A DNA stretch of 7,691 nucleotides, from NCBI GenBank assembly GCA_030837445.1, contig JAUPKM010000547.1, positions 1 to 7,691 on the forward strand, given 5' to 3'. Positions 6,040 through 7,691 of this stretch are shown here, in pieces. Below the pieces are notes generated by a model. It had not been told where the DNA came from. It made no database searches and saw only the letters and a program-made list of their open reading frames with translations. Origin of the DNA: Actinomycetota bacterium. GTDB taxonomy: Bacteria > Actinomycetota > Actinomycetes > S36-B12 > UBA10799. The translations under genes were made by a program, and so were the position numbers. Position 1 is the stretch's first letter. Each line of letters starts with the position of its first letter.

Positions 6040-6519
6040 ATGACGATTCCCGGCGCTGTCGATGCGGAGTCGTCCGCCGCTGGTTGGGCGGGGCCGCTGC
6101 GAACTGCTGGTCGCTGGCTGTTGGCCGCATTCCTGCTGGTCGCAGGCGTCGGGCATTTCGGGGCAGCGGAAGAGTTCCTCGCGCAGGTACCGACGTGGAT
6201 GCCCGCACCCCAACTGGTGGTGGCGCTGTCCGGGGTGGTCGAGATCTGCCTGGCAGTGGCCCTGCTCGGGCTCCGACCCTGGCGAGCCCAGGTGGGGTGG
6301 GTCGTGGCCGCTTTCTTCGTGTTGGTATTCCCTGGCAACATCTCGCAACTGGTCACCCAAACCGATGCCTTCGGACTGGATTCCGATCTTTCGCGAGGTG
6401 TCCGACTGCTCTTCCAGCCCGTCCTGATCGTCTGGGCGCTGTGGTGCACGGGGGCGTGGGCCCGTTGGCGCAGCCGACCGCGACAGACCGGCGCCGAGTT
6501 GACAACACCGGCCGGGTAG
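6040..6519 (+). CDS. DoxX-like family integral membrane protein
   Basis: This 159-aa protein has four predicted membrane helices at about 23-40, 58-78, 84-104 and 121-141, the usual topology and size of DoxX-like proteins. Conserved landmarks are AGVGHF at 35-40, the proline-rich turn VPTWMPAP at 50-57, SGVVEI at 64-69 and the FPGNI motif at 97-101. A polar head of about 20 residues and a basic, Arg-rich tail lie outside the membrane. Members are often annotated as quinone- or redox-related, but the biochemical role of this branch is not established. The start is fixed by the leaderless-type promoter; expression probably does not depend on the small gene upstream. It converges on the feoC-like gene with 4 bp between stop codons. 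Confidence 0.85.
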   Translation: MTIPGAVDAESSAAGWAGPLRTAGRWLLAAFLLVAGVGHFGAAEEFLAQVPTWMPAPQLVVALSGVVEICLAVALLGLRPWRAQVGWVVAAFFVLVFPGNISQLVTQTDAFGLDSDLSRGVRLLFQPVLIVWALWCTGAWARWRSRPRQTGAELTTPAG

Positions 6520-6535
6520 TCGATCACCGGTCGGT
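6507..6535. terminator. Hairpin enclosing both convergent stop codons
   Basis: ACCGGCCGG (6507-6515) and CCGGTCGGT (6527-6535) form a 9-bp stem with an 11-nt loop. In plus-strand RNA all positions pair, one of them G-U. In minus-strand RNA that position becomes an A-C mismatch. The loop holds the TAG of the DoxX-like gene (6517-6519) and the stop of the feoC-like gene (6524-6526). A shared bidirectional terminator, stronger for the plus-strand transcript, is the simplest reading; there is no T run on either side. Confidence 0.5.
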
Positions 6536-6847
6536 TGAGGGACCCCCTGGCGCGAGGGTCAGTGCGACCAGGACCGGACCCTGGCGGGACGTCGAAGGTC
6601 CCGCGGCGCCGCAGCCAGGTTGGCTGACGGCCCCAGAGGTATCCCCGGAGGCGCAGGAACCGCATCCGCCGGAGGGGCACCCCATCGCCAACGACTTGGC
6701 GGTGACATCGCCGGTCCGCACCAAGTGGTCGATGGCCGCGCGGACCATCTCGTCGGATAGCGACGTCGCGGCAGCGATCTGCGACACCGTCGAGCAGCCA
6801 GCCCGAAAGGCATCGAGAACCAGTCGCAGGGGTCCGGGGCTGCTCAT
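6524..6847 (-). CDS. feoC: FeoC-like winged-helix protein with cysteine cluster
   Basis: This 107-aa protein has an N-terminal winged-helix domain of about 55 residues (LVLDAFRAGCSTVSQIAAAT, then a second helix and LVRTGDVTAK), followed by CPSGGCGSC. The four candidate ligands C57, C62, C65 and C79 form CX4CX2CX13C. Enterobacterial FeoC has CX4CX2C plus a fourth cysteine closer in, and binds an oxygen-sensitive Fe-S cluster while controlling FeoB. The last 25-30 residues are a Gly/Pro/Ser-rich tail longer than in the short enterobacterial forms. The start ATG 6847 overlaps the FeoB stop in ATGA, implying coupled translation and giving strong context support. A longer reading upstream lies inside feoB and is rejected. 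Cluster binding is inferred, not shown. Confidence 0.82.
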   Translation of the reverse strand: MSSPGPLRLVLDAFRAGCSTVSQIAAATSLSDEMVRAAIDHLVRTGDVTAKSLAMGCPSGGCGSCASGDTSGAVSQPGCGAAGPSTSRQGPVLVALTLAPGGPSTDR

Positions 6848-7691
6848 GTGACTGCGCGGCCCAGTTGGAACACGGCGACGGCCAGCAGCCACGCCACGCT
6901 TAGTTGCATCCCGATACCGACCAGGGTCCACCGCAGGCCGATCTCGTGCCGCTGTGCGGCCAATGTGGCAACGCACGGTGTATAGGCGAGCAGAAACACC
7001 AAGAAGGCGAGGACGGCTGGCACGGTATCGCCACCAGAGGACTCCTCGAAGCTGGTACGCAGGGCGTCACCCAGTGCGCCTGGTGTTTGGGCATTCTCCG
7101 GTTCGGCGGCTGCATACGTCTGCGCCCACGAGGAGATCACGGCCTCCTTGGCCACGAATCCGACCATCAGCGCGCTCGTCGTCTCCCAGGTGCCAAAACC
7201 GGCCGGGGTGAAGACCGGAGCGATCGCGCCCGCGGTGGCGGCATACACGCTGTCCTGCACCGGGACGTCGCCGAACGAGCCGTCGTGGCCCGGAGCTGGG
7301 GTTGCGCTCAGGGCCCAGACCGCCACTACCGTGATGACGATGATCCCGCCGGCCGTGCGCAGGAAGCCGCGCAGCCGCGACCAGGTGGCCGAGGCCGTTA
7401 TCCGCCAAGCAGGCAGTTGGTAGGGAGGTAGGTCCAGTACCAGCGGATCAGCGCCGACGGCGCGAAAGAGGATCGGGCGAAGGCAGAGCCCGACCCCGAT
7501 GACGAGCACGATCGACAGCACGTACATCGCGAATACCACTGTGCCGGCGCTGGAGCCGAAGAAGGTGGTCGCCACCAGCACGTACACGGTCAGCCGGGCC
7601 GTGCAGGAGGTGAACGGCACCAACAGGGCGGTCAGCAGTCGGTGTCGAGCGTTGGGCAGAACCCGAGTGGCGCTGATCGCGGGAACGTTGC
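6844..7691 (-). CDS. feoB: Ferrous iron transport protein B, C-terminal part (partial)
   Basis: The window holds the last 281 residues; the reading stays open to the right edge, so the GTPase domain and first Gate region are outside. The visible part begins with NVPAISATR, matching the conserved (C)NVPA-x-x-ATR of FeoB, where two bases of the preceding codon are also consistent with Cys. It continues with VPFTSCTARL, corresponding to the family's APFMSCSARL, containing the conserved Gate-region cysteine. Membrane helices, the FVAKEAVISSW segment (family VAKE) and a final LLAYTPCVATLAAQRHE helix follow. The product imports Fe(II) across the inner membrane. Its TGA overlaps the feoC-like start by 4 nt. 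An internal TTG at 7623 is not the true start, since the homologous sequence clearly continues beyond it. FeoA is not in view. Confidence 0.95.
   Translation of the reverse strand, partial: NVPAISATRVLPNARHRLLTALLVPFTSCTARLTVYVLVATTFFGSSAGTVVFAMYVLSIVLVIGVGLCLRPILFRAVGADPLVLDLPPYQLPAWRITASATWSRLRGFLRTAGGIIVITVVAVWALSATPAPGHDGSFGDVPVQDSVYAATAGAIAPVFTPAGFGTWETTSALMVGFVAKEAVISSWAQTYAAAEPENAQTPGALGDALRTSFEESSGGDTVPAVLAFLVFLLAYTPCVATLAAQRHEIGLRWTLVGIGMQLSVAWLLAVAVFQLGRAVT

Noticed and set aside
5986..6531. ACCGGT hexamers at 5987, 6019 and 6526 as a shared operator
   Set aside because: A GC-rich palindromic hexamer should occur two or three times in a window of this size by chance.
5952..6680. 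242-aa open frame on the minus strand opposite the DoxX-like gene
   Set aside because: It overlaps a clear DoxX-family gene and part of the feoC-like gene in another frame, and its composition (Arg/Pro/Ser/Thr rich) is typical of a shadow.
6848..6976. N-terminal extension of the feoC-like protein
   Set aside because: It overlaps feoB out of frame, and the winged helix begins right after ATG 6847 with the ATGA coupling.
1..7691. CRISPR arrays, tRNA or rRNA genes, insertion sequences, phage genes, attachment sites
   Set aside because: No regularly spaced repeats of CRISPR type, no tRNA-like cloverleaf, no transposase or integrase motif and no terminal repeats were seen on either strand; the one tandem array (5667-5716) has 4-nt gaps and is too short for a CRISPR.

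Overview
The window looks like chromosomal DNA from a high-GC actinobacterium. Supporting signs are the strong G/C preference at third codon positions, GTG/TTG start candidates, TAnnnT -10 boxes sitting 6-7 nt before an ATG (leaderless style), a membrane-bound NarL-type histidine kinase, and a subtilase carrying PPC and fibronectin-III domains. The genus cannot be told from the sequence alone.

Layout. Positions 1-5535 are read on the minus strand. In transcription order they hold a secreted S8 (subtilisin/proteinase K-like) protease, a six-helix sensor histidine kinase, its LuxR/NarL-type response regulator (4-nt overlap with the kinase), a BcrA/DrrA-type ABC ATPase, and the first 52 codons of an ABC-2 permease (1-nt overlap, cut by the window edge). 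Positions 5536-5764 are a divergent intergenic region with three tandem 14-bp repeats at an exact 18-bp period and a nested dyad. Positions 5765-6519 are on the plus strand: a small, very acidic, histidine-rich protein of unknown function and a DoxX-like membrane protein with a leaderless-type promoter. Positions 6524-7691 return to the minus strand and hold the C-terminal part of the ferrous iron permease FeoB (cut by the window edge) overlapping a FeoC-like winged-helix protein with four candidate cluster-binding cysteines.

How the genes may work together. The kinase, regulator and ABC exporter form a typical sense-and-export module, in which the kinase has almost no extracellular loop and so probably senses within the membrane or through the transporter. 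The secreted protease lies directly upstream on the same strand, 83 bp away. Whether it belongs to the module is inference. FeoB and FeoC form the end of an Fe(II) uptake operon that converges on the DoxX-like gene.

Two patterns go beyond the gene list. First, every stop codon that is not overlapped by the next gene (positions 1230, 3280, 5981 and the 6517/6524 pair) has an inverted repeat starting within 0-2 nt or enclosing it, and none is followed by a T tract. These could be a consistent class of U-less terminators. Second, the iteron-like array at 5667-5716 is an unassigned candidate regulatory site.
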